NCBI GenBank assembly: GCA_037176705.1 | Contig: CM073887.1 | Span: 23,439,501-23,503,500, forward strand | Length of the DNA stretch: 64,000 nt | DNA from: Molossus alvarezi | Lineage: Eukaryota; Chordata; Mammalia; Chiroptera; Molossidae | Direction of reading: 5' to 3' | In this document: in pieces, positions 21,696-33,515 of the stretch | How the letters are laid out: the number at the start of each line of letters is the position of its first letter | Numbering within the stretch: position 1 is the stretch's first letter | Position numbers and translations under genes: made by a program | Notes under the pieces: model-generated | Seen by the model: the letters and a program-made list of their open reading frames with translations, nothing else | What the model was told of the DNA's origin: nothing | Databases searched by the model: none

Positions 21696-23573
21696 GTAAA
21701 AAGGATTTATTAATAACAGGTAGTACTGCCACAAATTTACACTGAAGGAAAAAACAAGGAACTAAGCATTTGTTTTTAAAAAGTAGATCTAATTAGTGTT
21801 TATTTTTAGAAACCATTCTGGCCTTCCTTTTCCTCCCTTGCAATCAGAGTTAGCAAGGCCTTCTGGCATGAGATTCGGTGTGATTCGGGGGATGCAAACC
21901 AGAATGTCTCCAAGATGGATTGCACTGTGTAGGTTATTCCTATTTAAGAAGTAGCTGCAAGAAGGTTCTGAACATATTCTGCCCCCCAGTCAATTCAAGC
22001 TCCAAATCTTGTTGGAGTTTCCTTCACAGTAAAAAGACTTCTGGACAAAACAAAATCAACAGAAACTATCAGTGTCATTGGCACGATTATTGAATGACCT
22101 TTTAATACACAAATTCCCCCAAGGCCATGTCTATTTGACTGGTCTTGGGGATGCCTAGAGGCCCACTTTGAGAACTGCTGCCATACAGAAGCCAATACGA
22201 TAGGGGATAGGAAATCGAGTAGGGAAGACCCGGAGCCTCTTTGACTGTTCGATGTCACAGAGGCCGCTCCAGGTAGCAAACACAGTCTGAGAATAGACAA
22301 GACCTTCCAGGGAGTCTGATGAAGTCAAAACTATTTTCATACAAATACTAAGATATTTGCCTCTGTCTTGTTTTGACATTTGCCCTGATGCCTCAAAGAC
22401 AATAGTGGGTCACACTGCTGGCCCCTCAGCCCAATCAGGGCGGTGGCACCAAGCTGCCAGGAACCTACAGTAACATAAACAAGCACTATAAGCCACAATA
22501 AAACCAAAGCTGTATCCATTAAAGAATGCTCTTGATAAAGCAATAGAAATTAGTTTTATTAATTCTCAACTCTTGCGTGCATGCCTCTGTGACATCCTAT
22601 GTTCCAAAACGGGAAGTATGCAGAAAGCCGGTGTTGCCTACCAATTACGGTGATTGTCTCAAGGAAAAACACTGTGTGATGGTTTGAGTTGCAAGCTAAT
22701 TAGCCACTTCCCACCATGGAGCATCACTGTATCCGAAAGGAGAGCTGACTGACTATGGTTCTGCTGACTTGGGTATGAAGCAGACATTTTCTCAGAAATG
22801 AACTAAGCGAGACCCATTAAGGAAAGTAACGGATAGTATTTGCTGCCAAAGACAACGTTTGCATTTTCCAGCAAAAATGAGAAAAGTTAGAATTTTGGAA
22901 AATTTGTTGACAGCTTCCCAATTTTAAAGATTTTTCTGATAAACTCATGGTGATATTAATGACCATGATTTAAAAATATTGTAACACAAAATGGGTCAAT
23001 ATGAGGAAGATCTGCCTCACCTAGTAAACCAGTATTTTTCAATGACCACTGTTATAAAGTACAATGAAATAACATCATGCTTGGATACAAGAGCTATTCA
23101 AGGTGGATTCAAGTAGTCCACGGTTTTACTAGCACAGAGTATGAAAAGACATGGATATGTTTCCAGATTCCACATTGCAACTAACCTTAAGTTTTAGTGT
23201 AGTATCAAGGAAGAATAGTCACAATTCTATAAAAAAGCTATTAAAATAGACCTTCCTTTCAACTACATATCTGTGTGAGGCTATATTTTTTAAAAAAGAT
23301 ACTTCAACCAAAAAATATCACTCCAGATATGAGAATCCAGCTGTCTTTGATTAATCTGGACATGAAAGAGATTTGTAAAAATGTGGTCTATAATGCCATT
23401 CCTCTTACTTTTTTGTTTTGTTTTGGAAAAAAAATAAAATTATTTTTCATTAACCTGTAATGAGTTTGCTGTTATTTTTAGTAAATCAATACTGTTTAAA
23501 TCTCTCAGTTTTAGTGACTAACATGGGAGACATGGATAGATATAATCCACATAAACAAAACCTCTTGGAGGTC
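21696..23573. other. Gene-free, largely unique A+T-rich stretch
   Basis: No gene is supported. A short piece at 22133-22182 ending CACTTTGAGAACTGCTG looks like the terminus of a hAT-type element. The rest, notably 22600-23250, shows no repeat I recognise and may include conserved non-coding sequence. Confidence 0.45.
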
Positions 23574-24054
23574 TGTGATAGGCTCAGAGAGGCTCCCTAA
23601 ATGTGTCTACATCCTAATCCCCGGAATCTGCGAATGTTACTTTATTTGGCAAAAGGGACTTTATGGATGTGATTCAGCTAAGGATCTTGAGATGGGAGAT
23701 TATCCTGGATTATCCAGATGGGGCTGATGAAATAACACCATCCTCAGAATAGGGAGACAGGTGATCAGAGGGAGCAGCAGGACATGTGACATGTGACGAC
23801 TGAAGCAGAGACCAGAGTGATGTAGGGGAGGGACACCAGTCAAGGAATACAGGTGGCCCCGAGGAGCTGCAGAAAGCAAGGGAACAGACTCCTCAGAGCT
23901 GGAGAAGGAGTCAGCTCTGTCAACACCTTAGCTCACGGAGACTGATTTTGGACTGCAGACCTTCAAAAATGCAAGATAATAAAATTTCTGTTTTATGCCC
24001 CTAAGTTTGTAGACATTTTTTATTTTTTATAGCAGAAACAAGAACACTAATACA
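23574..24054 (+). repeat. Solitary LTR, MaLR-like
   Basis: It has TGTGATAGG at the left, then CCTAATCCCCGGAATCTG, TTATTTGGCAAAAGGGACTT, GAGATGGGAGATTATCCTG. It ends with ATGCCCCTAAGTTTGTAGAC and AGAACACTAATACA. This order is that of a common ancient mammalian LTR. No internal region is present. Confidence 0.7.
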
Positions 24055-24067
24055 GTGTCCTCAATAA

Positions 24068-24119
24068 TTTCTAAGAGTGTAAAGGGGTCCTCAGACCAAA
24101 AAGTCTGAGAACCACTGCT
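24068..24119 (+). repeat. hAT-Charlie-type DNA transposon end
   Basis: AGTGTAAAGGGGTCCTCAG, CCAAAAAGTCTGAGAACC and ACTGCTT match the terminal region of MER3-like non-autonomous hAT elements. Only the end is visible; it lies 14 bp past the LTR. Confidence 0.65.
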
Positions 24120-24344
24120 TTATGATAACCCAAAGGCAGCTTCAAAGGACTCAGACTCCGGGCAGAATGGAATGGCCCAAATCCTTCCCCATGGCCTAGA
24201 GGGGTCATTGGCCCCTCCAGAGCCCCAAGGTATTCCAGGGACTGGAACATACAATGTGCCCCATAATTGCATATTAAATAAAGAAACTAATGAATAAATG
24301 GGCCTCCTGTTCTTTGTCACTTGGACAGGACAGTCAAGACAATA

Positions 24345-24530
24345 ATATGATTTATGGAGCTCCTACTTAATGCCAGACACTATTAGGCCATTTGACACCA
24401 TTACCTTTATCCCAGACACACTGGTCCAGAAGGGCTGAGGGACTGGTCTGAGCCGCACAGCTAGTAAGTGGCAGAACCAGGTGTCAAATCTCCGTCAGTC
24501 TGGCCCTCCAGCCCATCTTCTTTGCTCCAC
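24345..24530 (-). repeat. MIR SINE
   Basis: Antisense MIR: TGGAGCTCCTACTTAATGCC, AGACACTATTAGGCC, then CACAGCTAGTAAGTGGCAG and CAGGTGTCAAATCTCCG. Confidence 0.8.
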
Positions 24531-26370
24531 TGTATTCATGGAAATATACCCAATGTTGAATAGGCAGTAAGCTACAGGTGGTATTTATGTATCACATCAC
24601 ATTATTTTATTCTGGCCAGAAAATAAGGATGAATCTAATCATAACTCCAGGCCTGGTGGAGATGGGTAGATAGGAAGGGTGAGTGGGGAATTACCGTTCT
24701 TGAGTGCCTGCGATTATCATCAGCTACTTTTATTTCATCAGGTATCAAGTTGGCAAAAACTCTTAGGCAATTTATCCAGAAAGCGACTTGTTTTCATGTG
24801 GATGGGTTTCTTCCCCTCAGATTGTAAATGAAAGGAACAGATAAGTTCATTGTAAGGAAACAATGGCTCAGTTGCTTGAAGCTCTGTGACAAGCATTATC
24901 TAATGCAGTTTACTGAAATTGTTATCATCACCGCTTGTCTTCTGGCCTCAGCACGGCACTCAGAATGAGCGTCTCCACCGGGCTCTGATCTTCTGCAATT
25001 TTTCCTTCTGTTCTCATTCATTGGTAAATATTTTCTTGCTTTGCCCTGAACCTAAGATAAAAGAGCAGAGGACTGACCAGTCCCTACGTGGCCTTTAGCA
25101 GTTTTTCTACTGTTGGGTGGCTAAATAGTTAATTAAGCATCCTGTTAATTACTTTAATAATTAGCTTTGATATGGTCCCACCAAATGGTTATTACCTTGG
25201 CTACAGACCATTAACTCAGTCTGTCGATCAGAATGTGCCCATATTGCCAAGGGGCAACTTGACCCTGTTGGGCAAGAAATAGAGAACTTTGCCAGATGTC
25301 TCTGTGTTCGGGCGAGCAAAGTTCCAGAGGAGAAGGGACAATTTGTATCTAACCCCTTAACGTCCAAACTTCTGACCTTCTTAAGGTATCTTTATTTTAA
25401 TGAGGCATTGGCAGACTGAGTAATCTTGTCTTCATTTAAATCGAATTCCAAAAGGCAGATCCTGTTTTTAAAAGTTGACAGATTTTAGAGGTTTTTTTTT
25501 TTTTAAAGGAGCCTGTCTCTTTCAGAAATACTGACTTTCCAGAAGCCATCAATGGTAAATCAGTGTCTATGCTGGAATTGCCTTTCGGGTGAAGTATTTT
25601 CCAACCCCACATTCACTTGGCTCGTTCGGGTCTCGAGACTCTGACTGCCCAGTAAGAACATGGGAAGAACAAGACAAATAATGACCATAAGGCCTTGCCG
25701 TTGTCTTTCAGAACAGCTTGGGGTCAGCGGCACATGGAGAAGAGATGATCCTTGTCGGCTAATTTGGCTTTGCTACTCCCAGCATCCTGACTGCTCTGAG
25801 GTTCTCTGTCGCCAAGTTGTCTTGCCTGCTAAATTTGTAATATATTTAGGGAACTTCACTTTACATGTTTAGAAAAATGGCCTTGGAGACCCGGGTGCAC
25901 TGGCTGGAAAGCGGCAGGCCTCTTGGGGCGGGTGCTGCCACCCTGGCAGAGCGCTGGCGGGGGAGGGGACCAGAGTGCCACCTCCCTCACAGCACTCGCC
26001 TCCTTTCTGTTCAGGGCTTCAGAAGAAAACTCCAAAATGCTGATATTTTTAGTTCCCACACACTTCTTGACTATGAATAGGAATGTGATTGAAATTTCCA
26101 CCAGGCTTCAAAGCAGACTTACCTTTCAAGCAAACGCCAAGGGTTTGAAAACGTATTCTAGATGGAATCAGGTTTGCAAAAACAGAGAGGGCCTTAAGCA
26201 AAGAACCAAAGAAGACATAACCTGGAACTTCCCGTAGAGGTGAGTTAAGGTCCTGTCCCCCACCTGTGACCCCACAAGAGGAAGAACAGAGTGGCTTCCT
26301 ACCTGAAAGGAAATGAACACTCCGGGTAATGGTAGAGAGGACCAGCAGAGCCTGGCTTGCCCGGCGCCTC
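24531..26370. other. Gene-free, repeat-poor stretch
   Basis: I recognise no repeat here. A cluster of homeodomain-type ATTA/TAAT cores lies at 25129-25164, including the palindrome TTAATTAA at 25129-25136. Low repeat content and balanced composition make part of it a candidate for conserved non-coding DNA, which is inference only. Confidence 0.45.
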
Positions 26371-26426
26371 GGCTCTCTTCAGGGTCCTCGGAGTACTTGG
26401 CTCTCTTCGGGGTCCTCGGAGTACTT
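26371..26426. repeat. 28-bp tandem duplication, two copies
   Basis: A unit GGCTCTCTTC(A/G)GGGTCCTC followed by GGAGTACTT occurs twice head to tail (26371-26398 and 26399-26426) with a single difference. It is a recent slippage-type duplication. Confidence 0.95.
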
Positions 26427-27255
26427 GCTAAACCAGTGTGCTGCTCAAGGAAATGGCCTCCAGGGACATGCTGGCATGGATTCGAATATTTTCTTGTCGC
26501 CTTACAGCATCAGGGACTGGAGAGAGGTAGGGATGGAGAAGAGTTGGGGGAGGGGAAGTGGGGAGGGGGGAAATGCAGGACATAAAAAATAAAACATGGC
26601 TGGTGATTACACACCTGCGAATGGAGTCCTGAAGGAAGAGCCGCTGAAAGCCCTTAGGCTTTATAGCTCCCCATTCCCAGGGCAGCCAAGCGCCAGTGGG
26701 GGGAACCCAGTCAGGATGTGCCTTGTAAACTTTCATTACCTCTGCCCTTCTGAAGAAGTCACCCAAGAGCTCATTTCAGCTGCCTTTGAAGCCTGCTAGG
26801 AAGTTCTAGGCAATGCCATTTAAAAAAAAAAATGTTTTGAGCCATAAATAGTCAATAGCACCAACATTAGATACATTACTTTTCTTTTTCAGGTCACAGA
26901 CAGGAGCAACCATCATATTACATCTATTAATTTAAGAATCTGGGACATATAAAAAGGTTCCAAAAATCATCTAGAGCCCAACATAAAATTTAATATATGG
27001 TCTGGTGTTTTTCATGCTCTTGGCATATCTCCAGTTCATTTGTTCCCTTGTCCTTCTAGATCCACCCAATAAAATCCCAGGCTTGGATCAGATCTGTTGT
27101 CAACATTACTTGCTGCCACATCCACTCTGCAGAAACTGTCAACGCATCATGTACCTTGGGGCCAATATAATACATAATTCACGGCCTCTCACTTCAGCTG
27201 GGCCCTCATTGGCAATATTCATTTCCTTTCCTAAACCTTGGTCTCCAGCTGCTCC
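26427..27255. other. Gene-free stretch
   Basis: No gene is supported. A G-rich tract lies at 26540-26575. The remainder is unique-looking. Confidence 0.45.
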
Positions 27256-27372
27256 CAATCTCCTCCATGTCTTTTGCAACAAACTCCTCCATGACTATTT
27301 GCAACAATCTCCACCATGACTATTGCAGCAATCTCTCCATGACTATTGCAACAATCTTCACCATGACTCTTA
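27256..27372. repeat. About 24-bp minisatellite, about 5 copies
   Basis: The unit approximates CAACAATCTCCACCATGACT plus ATTG, with several substitutions and small indels between copies. The array sits in a C+T-rich region from 27000 to 27870. Confidence 0.85.
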
Positions 27373-29250
27373 CAATCCTTACCAGGCATCTCAATTCCTG
27401 TTCTCCTCCCCCTCTGCCCCTGTTTTGCCCTCTGCCCAGACAGCCAGGTCAGGGAAGCATCCTGTCTTGTAACCCTTGTCTCTCTTCACCCACATCTACT
27501 CTGCAAGGTCTACCAGTACTAACTCTGAGATGGCTCCCTCTTCTCTTTTTCTCATATACACAATATAAATTCACATCCCTTTTGCTAAATTACTACAATG
27601 GCTTCTGCATTGTTATCCCTTCCTCCTCTGTGGTCGTTCTCTGGTCACCTCTTATAACTTGTTTCATGTCCTTTGTCCACCTTTTAAATCAGACACTACA
27701 GTAGCCATCAGCTTCCCAACAGCAACTCACCTCCGCTGTTCAAAGGCTTCTCTCAGGCAGTGTGTTTGGTGCCTGCCAGAGAGCCCTGCACTGCTACATC
27801 CCATGGGACCTGGAAGGGTGCGGAATTTATTGCAACTCTTGACAAGTGAGAGATAGGAGCTCATGAATTCATGCTCCCCTTACCCAGTGGTGACCACCTA
27901 AGGAACACATCACGCCATTGGTTTCCCCTCCTTCCCTATTTCCCTTCCCATGCCCCATCCCTATTCCTGGGACCCCTTCCCAATGTGAAGCACTTACATC
28001 AGCGCCCATCTCAGGCTCAGTGCAAATGTGAATAAGCCTCCATCCCTTCCCTTTGGGGTTCACAACTAAGGTAGAAGCTGACCCTTTGCCAGATAAACAT
28101 AAAAACAACATGGATGCCTTGGGGAGAGCGCAGAACTCAGCCTCAGGGGTTCAGGAAGTGTCTTCTGCTTGGTCAGAAGGCGGTTGTTGCGGGGAGGTAG
28201 GGAGGGCAGGGGGTGGGGCGCTGTGCAGTTAAATGCTGTTGAATAAACAAATTTAATGTCCTTAGGCACCTGGATTTCTTAATAAAGAAAAAAAGCTCTA
28301 AACTGCATGCTTTACTCCATAATGTACTATCTGGCTTGCCCATATTTTAGGCTAGTTAATTCCCACATGACAAGAATGTTACGCACCTCACAGAGCTGGT
28401 TACTTAGTTGGTATGTATTAGAGTATTTTATGGCAATTTTGCAAGAGCAAAGATGACTCAAAAAAAGAAAAACCTAGCTATCTTATGAATCAACCTTCAT
28501 ATAGGGTGTTCACTATTAAAAGTAAGCATGTAAAAATGAATTAGTTTCCCTATGTCCCTGTTGCCTCTTTCACTAGGAGGGGTCAATGTCTAGATTAACA
28601 AGAAGCCAAGTGTCTTTGCCACATGGATCCAGAACAGCAGGGGGACATACCTGGCACCTACGCCCGGGCCAGCTGGAGTTACTCGACTCCTCCTGGGAAC
28701 ACCCATGTACCTCCATTCAAGCTGTGACGAACACCTTCCCGCTCCCACTCACCAGCACCCTCATCACCTCCAGAGTTGATTTCAGCTCTTCTGGCCAATC
28801 TTGCTTTCTGAGTCAACACTTGTTTTTCTCACCAGGGATCTGACTAAAAGGCTTAACAAAAGGTCAGAGCGATTTGTAGCTACATTAGACCTTGCCACCT
28901 TGGTTTTTGTCTTCCATTCTGGTCTCAACTGGGGCTGACTTTGAAGATCGGCTAGGAGCATAGTTCCCTCTCTTTTCTTTTGAAATGTTTATCCTTCTCT
29001 CTCTCGTTCCCACTCCACCTGGAGTCATGTTCTCTCCCACAGACACCTGTGTCTAAACTTCACGGAGCCTTGCAGCTGCAGGGCACTTGCCAGCAACGCC
29101 AGCCGAGGAAATGCATTTTCTTTCTTGTCCTTTTTTTCTGTCTCAGTTTGCATCAAGGTAAGGCATGTTGATAACCTAGCTATGCCTTGGCTATAGGTAC
29201 TTTTAAAAAAATAAAAGTAGCTTGATATTCTGAATAATGCTTTTAAAATA
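27373..29250. other. Gene-free stretch
   Basis: No gene, RNA or clear repeat is recognised. The 145-codon frame at 27267-27704 runs through the minisatellite and C+T-rich sequence and is not convincing as protein. Confidence 0.45.
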
Positions 29251-29674
29251 TGTCTCCTGATATTTTGATATCCTTCCCATCAAAAGGTGGAGCTTGTTTC
29301 TCCTCCCATGGACTGTGGTCTGTACTTGGTGGCTCACTTCTAATGAATGGACATGGTGGAAGTGATTTTGTGTGCTTCCAAGACTAGGTCATACAGGCAC
29401 TGTGGCTTAGCCCTCACTCTCTCTGGGAGCGCTTGCTGGTGTTGGGGTTCAGGGGGTACAGAAACCTCCCTAGAAGCTGATTCTCTTGCCCCACTCAAGC
29501 CTTCAGATGACTGCAGCCCTGGGCAACATCGTGGCTGAAATCTCATGAGATACTCTAATCCAGAGCCACCTCACTGCTCACACATTACTGACTCACAGAA
29601 ACTGTCTGAGATGATACATGTTTGCTCTTTTAAGTGGCCAGGCATTTTTAAATGTAGCAATAGAGAAATAATAC
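29251..29674 (+). repeat. Solitary LTR, MLT1-like (ERVL-MaLR)
   Basis: The order TGATATCCTTCCCATCAAAAGG, GAATGGACATGGTGGAAGTG, CACTCTCTCTGGGAGCGC, CCTTCAGATGACTGCAGCCC and TTAAGTGGCCAGG, with AGAGAAATAATACA at the right, matches MLT1-type LTRs. It is strongly diverged and has no internal region. Confidence 0.7.
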
Positions 29675-30296
29675 ATCCTGTACTTAATTCATTTCCTGTG
29701 GAGGCTAGAAGTGCTAAGGCAATGTCTCTCTGTCACATCAGAGAGGCCAAGGCTGTTAAAGCAATGACCAAGGACAGGGGCTGTTTAGTAATTCTTAGTT
29801 TGAGAGGTTCAGTCCAAGGACAGACAATAGAACTGGTTTGGGTTTTTTATTTTGTATTTTCTTTTCCCAAAACATGCACAGCAATTTACAGCAAAAATAT
29901 GTGCAAAGAAGCCATATGTACAAATAGGAACTAGAAAAGCAGAACCAAACAAAGAAAATGGTAATTACTAGCATGAGGGCCAATGTAGTTGCACCAGTTG
30001 AATCGTAATCATGACTCTGAGTTTCCTAGTAGCCATGGTAAAATGGGAAACTTAGTAAGTTCTGTAACTCTTACTACTGAAAAGAAAATAAAGCTCTATC
30101 TGGCACTGAATTTTAAAACAAAGTCCTCTTCTGGACTTTAATGAAGATGCTGATCTGGGTAAAAGATGAGTCTCTCGTTCATACTTTCAGAGATATTATG
30201 TTAGTGAAATCCATTTAGTTGTTACTTGTGTCTATTGGTAAAGAAGGAAGGAACATGATAGAGCTAAGCACAATGGTGAATTATAGAAAATAAATA
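29675..30296. other. Gene-free stretch
   Basis: A+T-rich sequence with no recognised gene or repeat. Confidence 0.45.
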
Positions 30297-30311
30297 AAAG
30301 AAATTCCTTTG

Positions 30312-30551
30312 CCTTGGCTGGTTTGGCTCAGCAGTTAGAGTGTCTGCCTTCGAACGGAAGGGTTGCGGGTTCAATTCCCAGTTAAGGACATATACCTGGG
30401 TTGCAGGTTCCATCACAGACCACTGTCATGGGACACAGGAGGCAACCAATCAATGTACCTCTCTCACATTGATGTCCTCCCCCCCCCCCACCCCGTATCT
30501 AAAAATCAGTGGAAAAATATCCTCAGGTGAGGATTAACTGGAAAAAAAAGA
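30312..30551 (+). mobile_element. Ves-type SINE, second head variant, 15-bp TSD (13/15)
   Basis: The head is CCTTGGCTGGTTTGGCTCAG with GAACGGAAGGGTTGCGGG and B box GTTCAATTCCC. The middle is GGCAACCAATCAATGTACC. The tail has a C run at 30480-30489 and ends AATATCCTCAGGTGAGGA. Direct repeats at 30297-30311 and 30552-30566 match at 13 of 15 bases. Confidence 0.94.
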
Positions 30552-30566
30552 AAAGGAATTCTTTTG

Positions 30567-31189
30567 ACTTAAATGCTACAAGGCCTTTTGAAATTGGCAT
30601 GCAACTATAGTTAAAATATTTTTTATCTGAGCTGAGGCACGTGCTTTTTTCTCCCCTTTTCTGTTAGTATATATGCAAAGCACGAAAGCACTTCTTGGGC
30701 AGCAATGTAAAATAGCCCCGTTTATCTCTCTGCTTATAATCTGGGTCTTGGTTTTGGTCTATAAATTCTCTCTGCTATCTTGGACTTGGCCCGAGCATGT
30801 GAATCCTTCAGCACATCCTGTCACATTCCACCAATTCCTGACCTCCTGTTATCCTCACCCATCCCCCTGGGCTTTGTTCAGAGTCCTGCAGGGAGGCCAC
30901 CAGCCTGGAATGCAGCTGGGCTGGCGGGCCATCGGGGCCTGGCTGTGCCAAGCCTTCTGAGGTTGCGGCTCCGGAGCTGTGCTTCTGAGAACGCCGACTG
31001 TGCACAGGGCAGGTGGTCCCGCACAGCTGGCCCTGCCACAGACATAGGGAAACCAGTGACAAGTGACGGTGGGCTGCAGGGCCTGGGCTACCGCGAGGCA
31101 CTTGTGGGGTACAATCAAAGGAGGCATCACTCCCAGGGTTGGGGCCCTTCTCCTCCTTCCTCCCCCGGTGCCATATAGCTGTATCCATT
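30567..31189. other. Gene-free stretch
   Basis: No gene is supported. The G+C-rich part (30880-31100) gives overlapping frames on both strands, including 174 codons minus at 30808-31332, none with a family signature. Confidence 0.45.
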
Positions 31190-31260
31190 AGGGTTGAAAG
31201 TATGTGCTGAATGACGTGAAAATGCTTAGCACGTTGCCTGGTAGGTTTCAGTGAATGTTC
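31190..31260 (+). repeat. MIR 3'-side fragment
   Basis: GTGAAAATGCTTAGCACGTTG and CCTGGTAGGTTTCAGTGAATG resemble the MIR 3' part in sense orientation. It is short. Confidence 0.5.
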
Positions 31261-31329
31261 GTTTTCTCCTTCCTTTCTCCTTGATCTTCTCTCCATCCCT
31301 CCCACCCGCGCCTTCTTCCATTCTGCAAG

Positions 31330-31715
31330 CATTGGAGCAGCAGGGCTGCAGTCTTCTTCAGATCGTTGTTCCTGCTGTTTCCTCCACCCGGAATCCTAGT
31401 CTTTCTCCTCTTCGCTTAGTAAACTCCATCCTGTCCATCTTATAAGGCTCAAGCCTTTGCTGACCCCCCTTACTAGGTCAACGTCCCCTGTTAACTGTTT
31501 CCATTGCGATGGATAGCCAGCTCTCCTTTGTCATTCTTACCACGTCGGCTATTTTTATTAGTAGTATGATGACTTGATTAAAATGGAGTTTCTATTTATT
31601 TGTATGGTGACTTCCCTGAGACTGTAACATGGCTCTGGTCACCTTCAGAGTCCCAGGCCTCAGAACAGTGCGTGAGGCGTAGCAGGCATGACGGATCATT
31701 GGCTGAATGAGCCCC
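31330..31715 (+). repeat. LINE-2 (L2) 3' end
   Basis: The order CCTGCTGTTTCCTCCACCCGG, CAAGCCTTTGCTGACC, a TTTATTTGTATGGTGACTTCC region and CCTCAGAACAGTGCGTGAG follows an L2 3' region in sense orientation, strongly diverged. Confidence 0.6.
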
Positions 31716-31989
31716 TGAGTCGGTGAAGGCAAGGGCTAGTTCCCTGAGCTTTGCCAGGTGTGGGCCAGACTCCAGGCTTCTGTGTGATGAGGAGGAATAT
31801 TTCTCTACTAGGGCAGGCTCAGCACGAGGAGACCAGGGGTCACTCAAGCTGCCGGATGCCGGATGCCAGATGCCAAGGGCACCCAAGACGCCGTCTCCAC
31901 ACGCTGAGCACAGGAGCGGTGGCAGGACCAGACTCGGTGGCCTCCTTCCTGAAGCACAGTCTCCAGACCTGCCTTCGACACCACGTACC

Positions 31990-32362
31990 TGGATTAGTCA
32001 GTGTGGACTGCGACAACAAAGGACCACGCAGTGAGTGGCTTATGCAACAGAAATTCACATTCTCACAGTCCCAAGGTCTGAAATCAGGGTGCTCGCAGAG
32101 TCGCCTTCTTCTGAGGCCTCTCCTGGGCTTGGCGAGGGCCACCCTCTCCGTGCGTCTTCACGTGGACGTCCCTCGTATCTGTCTGAGTCCAAACTGCCTC
32201 CCTTATAAGGACATCAGTCATGTTGGATTGGAACCCACCCAAATGACCTCATTGAATTACCTCTTTAATGGCCCCATCTCCATTAGAATCATTTTTTGGA
32301 GTACTGGGAATTAAGACTTCAGCGAATGGACGTGGGGAGGGGGCACAATTCAGCCCATGACA
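31990..32362 (-). repeat. Solitary LTR, MLT1/MST-like (ERVL-MaLR)
   Basis: The plus strand reads the reverse complement of a MaLR LTR: TGGATTAGTCAGTGTGGACT, ACAGAAATTCACATTCTCAC, CCTTATAAGGACATCAGTC, AATGACCTCATTGAATTACC and CACAATTCAGCCCATGACA. There is no internal region. It is a relic. Confidence 0.8.
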
Positions 32363-32374
32363 GTACCCCTAAAG

Positions 32375-32530
32375 TTAAACTGCTGCAGACTAGTGGAGTG
32401 ACCACAGGCAACATAGTTAACTTCTCTGTGTCTCCATTACTCATCTCATGTGGGGTGACAGTAAATGAGGGCTCAGACAGGGGCGAGTGGTGAGCACTCA
32501 GTACGCACCAGTTCGGATTATTATCACTTG
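32375..32530 (+). repeat. MIR SINE fragment
   Basis: AGTGACCACAGGCAACATAG, TTAACTTCTCTGTGTCTCC and GTGAGCACTCAGTACGCACC follow the sense MIR order with substantial divergence. Confidence 0.6.
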
Positions 32531-32839
32531 GCCCTAAGAAAATTACTGTGGGCTAGCCGAGTATAAGAATTAATTCTGCCCTCAGCATGCTTACAAGTCC
32601 CTTAGATTGACGTTAAAACCAATACATGAAAACCACATGAGTCATTTTTCTTAAATAATGCTTTCTGGGCCACCACTGGGGAGAGAAAAGTTAAGGGAAG
32701 GAAGGAACCATGGCAACCAGATTTGGGTCTCAGCTGAGTCCCCGCAACCAGCTGCCCAGGCTCCTTGGCTTCCTCAGCAGGGTGCTGACTCACAGGGCCT
32801 CAGTCCTCAAAGCACTCGGCACTCACAGATCTGAGTCCC

Positions 32840-33115
32840 CACCCATGGCTTTCCACAGAGGGATGGACGCCCCTCCCAAGGGTCCGTGGGCTCTCGCCAG
32901 ATCTGCACCCCCGGTACCTCCAATACACCGTACATCTCACTTACCTGTCCGCTTTCTCAACTAGACTGTTCGCTCCATGGGGGCAGGGCGTTCTCCACTT
33001 CGTTCACTGCTCCCGTCCCTAGATCAGCGCTCAGTACCTACTAGGCACTCACTAAATATTTGTTCAATGAATGAAGGTGTGAATGAATAAATGAATGAGT
33101 GAGTGGATGGATGAA
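32840..33115 (+). repeat. LINE-2 (L2) 3' terminus
   Basis: CTAGACTGTTCGCTCCATGG, GGGCAGGGCGTTCTCC and CTCACTAAATATTTGTTC followed by (AATG)n-like text form a textbook L2 3' end in sense orientation. Confidence 0.85.
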
Positions 33116-33317
33116 CTCTGGCACTGTGAGCTCTTGGCACCCAGGAACAGGTGGAGGGTCAGGGAGAGTGAGTCTTCCTGTCCATTTCTCAGGCCTTTAT
33201 TGATGGCAACATCCAGATGCTGGTGGACCACCCAATGCATTTCAATCTGGTTCCATCAGTCAGGAAGTCAGTGGTCCTCCTCCAGGATCATGGCACCAGG
33301 TGGTCCAGCCAGCTGCA

Positions 33318-33515
33318 GGGGTAGTAGCTGTAATAACTAACATTTATGCTATTTAGACTGGTTAGCATTACAATAAACTCATCTCAAAACTCTATAAGGA
33401 AGGTAGAATTATTATCCCCAGAAGTGAGGCATGAAGAGATTAACCACACCCTGAATTGCACAGCTAGTAAGTAGCAGGTGGGGAGATTGAATTTGGATCT
33501 GACTCCCAAGTCCTT
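33318..33515 (-). repeat. MIR SINE
   Basis: Antisense MIR: AACTAACATTTATGCTATTT, CTATAAGGAAGGTAGAATTA, TTATCCCCAGAAGTGAGG, CACAGCTAGTAAGTAGCAGG. Confidence 0.85.

Noticed and set aside
23574..24119. Possibility of a full endogenous retrovirus between LTRs
   Set aside because: No gag, pol or env remnants lie next to any LTR here, and the LTRs differ in type and are far apart; they are solitary relics.
31751..32314. 187-codon plus-strand frame
   Set aside because: Its right half lies in an antisense MaLR LTR, so it is not a conserved gene.
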